NCBI GenBank assembly: GCA_017608775.1
Contig: JAFCFF010000031.1
Location: forward strand, 1-6,214
Origin: Candidatus Iainarchaeum sp.
Lineage (GTDB): Archaea; Iainarchaeota; Iainarchaeia; Iainarchaeales; JAFCFF01
Direction of reading: 5' to 3'
Length of the DNA: 6,214 nt
Below, in pieces: positions 5,290 to 6,214 of the stretch. The position numbers and the translations under genes were made by a program. The notes under the pieces were generated by a model. It saw nothing but the letters and a program-made list of their open reading frames with translations, made no database searches and had not been told where the DNA came from. Within the stretch, counting starts at the first letter, position 1. Every line of letters begins with the position of its first letter.

Positions 5290-6214
5290 ATGGCAGAGAG
5301 AGAGGAGAAAAAAAGAAACATTTTCATAGGCCTTGTTTTTTTAGTTGTGGCTTTGCTAGCTGTGTTTTTTATACTTGCCACAACCTTTAACTTTCTAAGG
5401 GACTTTCTATGGCCGATTATAATAGTTGTGGTTCTTATCTTTCTCCAGATGAATTATCCTTTCTTACTTTTTTTAAGGGAGTATCAGAGAGCGGTTATAA
5501 TGCGGTTTGGAAAGCTGCATAGGGTTGGAGGCCCTGGCTGGGTACTGAAAGTCCCTTTCATAGAAGAGGCCTTTATCGTTGACCTAAGAACACAGACAAT
5601 AGATGTTCCTCCACAGGAGATAATAACAAAGGATTCCATAGAACTTACTGTTGACGCTGTTATCTATCTAAGAGTAAAGCCAGACATTCAGAGTGTCATA
5701 AACTCGGTTATAAAGGTAAAGGACTATGTCGGTGCAAGCAAGAAGTTTGTTATTGCTCAGCTAAGAGACGCAGGAGGGAAGCTTACCTTTCCAGAGCTAA
5801 TTTCCAACGTTGAGCTGCTTAATAATCAGATAAAAAAAGAGCTTGAGATGATAAGCAGGGAATGGGGAATTGACGTTGTTGGTGTTGAGCTGACAGATAT
5901 CGAGCCACCAAAAACAATACTTGACGCGATGCACAGACAAAAAGCGTCTGTCCAGGAAAAGCTTGCGATAAAGGAGTTGGCAGAGGCTGAAAAGCTAAAG
6001 ATAAGCGCTGTCAGGGAGGCAGCTCAAAATTTGGGTGACAAGGCAATCGCCTATTACTATATAAAGGCTCTGGAAGAGCTGGCAAAAGGCTCCTCAACAA
6101 AGTTTATATTTCCGATGGAGATCATGAGACTTGCACAGACAATTGCTCCTACTATCGGTGTTGACTCAGACAAGTTGGCAAAAGAGATTTTGGAAAAAGC
6201 CAAGAAGATTCAGG
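5290..6214 (+). CDS. Stomatin/prohibitin (SPFH) family membrane protein, C terminus cut by window edge
   Basis: The frame starts at ATG 5290 and stays open to the right edge (308 residues visible). Two hydrophobic segments, about 11-33 and 40-62, precede an SPFH (Band 7) domain at about 63-240. Family marks are REYQRAVIMRFGKL (63-76), GGPGWVLKVPFIE (80-92), VDLRTQTIDVPPQEIITKD (97-115), TVDAVIYLRV (120-129) and WGIDVVGVELTDIEPP (192-207). A charged helix (217-245) and a helical region with FIFPMEIMRLAQ (272-283) follow. SPFH proteins form ring or cage oligomers on the membrane and often control proteases. In archaea such as Pyrococcus the stomatin gene is paired with an NfeD-type protease gene; none is upstream here, and downstream is outside the window. 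Two N-terminal helices, rather than the usual single hydrophobic region, separate the soluble domain from the N terminus, and the stomatin-typical AEREKRA stretch is replaced by SVQEKLAIKELAEAEK. The family is sure; the partner and role are not. Confidence 0.93.
   Translation, partial: MAEREEKKRNIFIGLVFLVVALLAVFFILATTFNFLRDFLWPIIIVVVLIFLQMNYPFLLFLREYQRAVIMRFGKLHRVGGPGWVLKVPFIEEAFIVDLRTQTIDVPPQEIITKDSIELTVDAVIYLRVKPDIQSVINSVIKVKDYVGASKKFVIAQLRDAGGKLTFPELISNVELLNNQIKKELEMISREWGIDVVGVELTDIEPPKTILDAMHRQKASVQEKLAIKELAEAEKLKISAVREAAQNLGDKAIAYYYIKALEELAKGSSTKFIFPMEIMRLAQTIAPTIGVDSDKLAKEILEKAKKIQ

Overview
The window looks like part of an archaeal chromosome. The evidence is a replication factor C large subunit, a Nob1-type PIN domain, a DUF373 membrane protein (a family I know only from archaea), a class III (QxSxExxxL-type) signal peptide, and TATA-like boxes about 26-28 bp upstream of several start codons with no Shine-Dalgarno sequence. 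The DNA is AT-rich, and arginine is written almost only as AGA/AGG (13 of 14 in the SPFH gene). The compact Nob1 and RfcL and the many uncharacterised membrane proteins would fit a DPANN-type lineage, but that placement is inference and I cannot name a species.

Layout. (1) 1-613, minus: the 5' part of a metallo-beta-lactamase-fold hydrolase (UPF0173-like) that runs off the left edge. (2) 614-767: an AT-rich divergent promoter region with a tandem direct repeat of about 20 bp next to (3) 768-1604, plus: a secreted, membrane-anchored protein of unknown family. (4) 3657 down to 1609, minus: a three-gene set of RfcL, a cysteine-rich class III signal peptide protein and a Nob1-like PIN nuclease. 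It has gaps of 19 nt and then a 4-nt overlap, and it converges on gene 3 with only 4 bp between the stop codons. (5) 3708-3923, minus: a small, charged, helical protein. (6) 3988-5196, minus: DUF373 membrane protein with a PRC-barrel-like C-terminal tail. (7) 5197-5289: a second divergent promoter region containing two dyads. (8) 5290 to the right edge, plus: stomatin/SPFH-family protein with two N-terminal membrane helices, incomplete at its C terminus.

Functionally the window mixes information processing (clamp loading, 16S rRNA 3'-end maturation) with the cell surface and membrane (class III pilin-like protein, ectodomain protein, DUF373, SPFH). No intergenic stretch exceeds about 155 bp. 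I saw no tRNA, rRNA, CRISPR array, transposase or other mobile element. I did not find a clear new multi-gene system. The best leads are a metallo-beta-lactamase-fold protein lacking a canonical metal-binding histidine, a zinc-ribbon-less Nob1 co-transcribed with a cysteine-rich surface protein and RfcL, and the direct repeat in front of the ectodomain gene.
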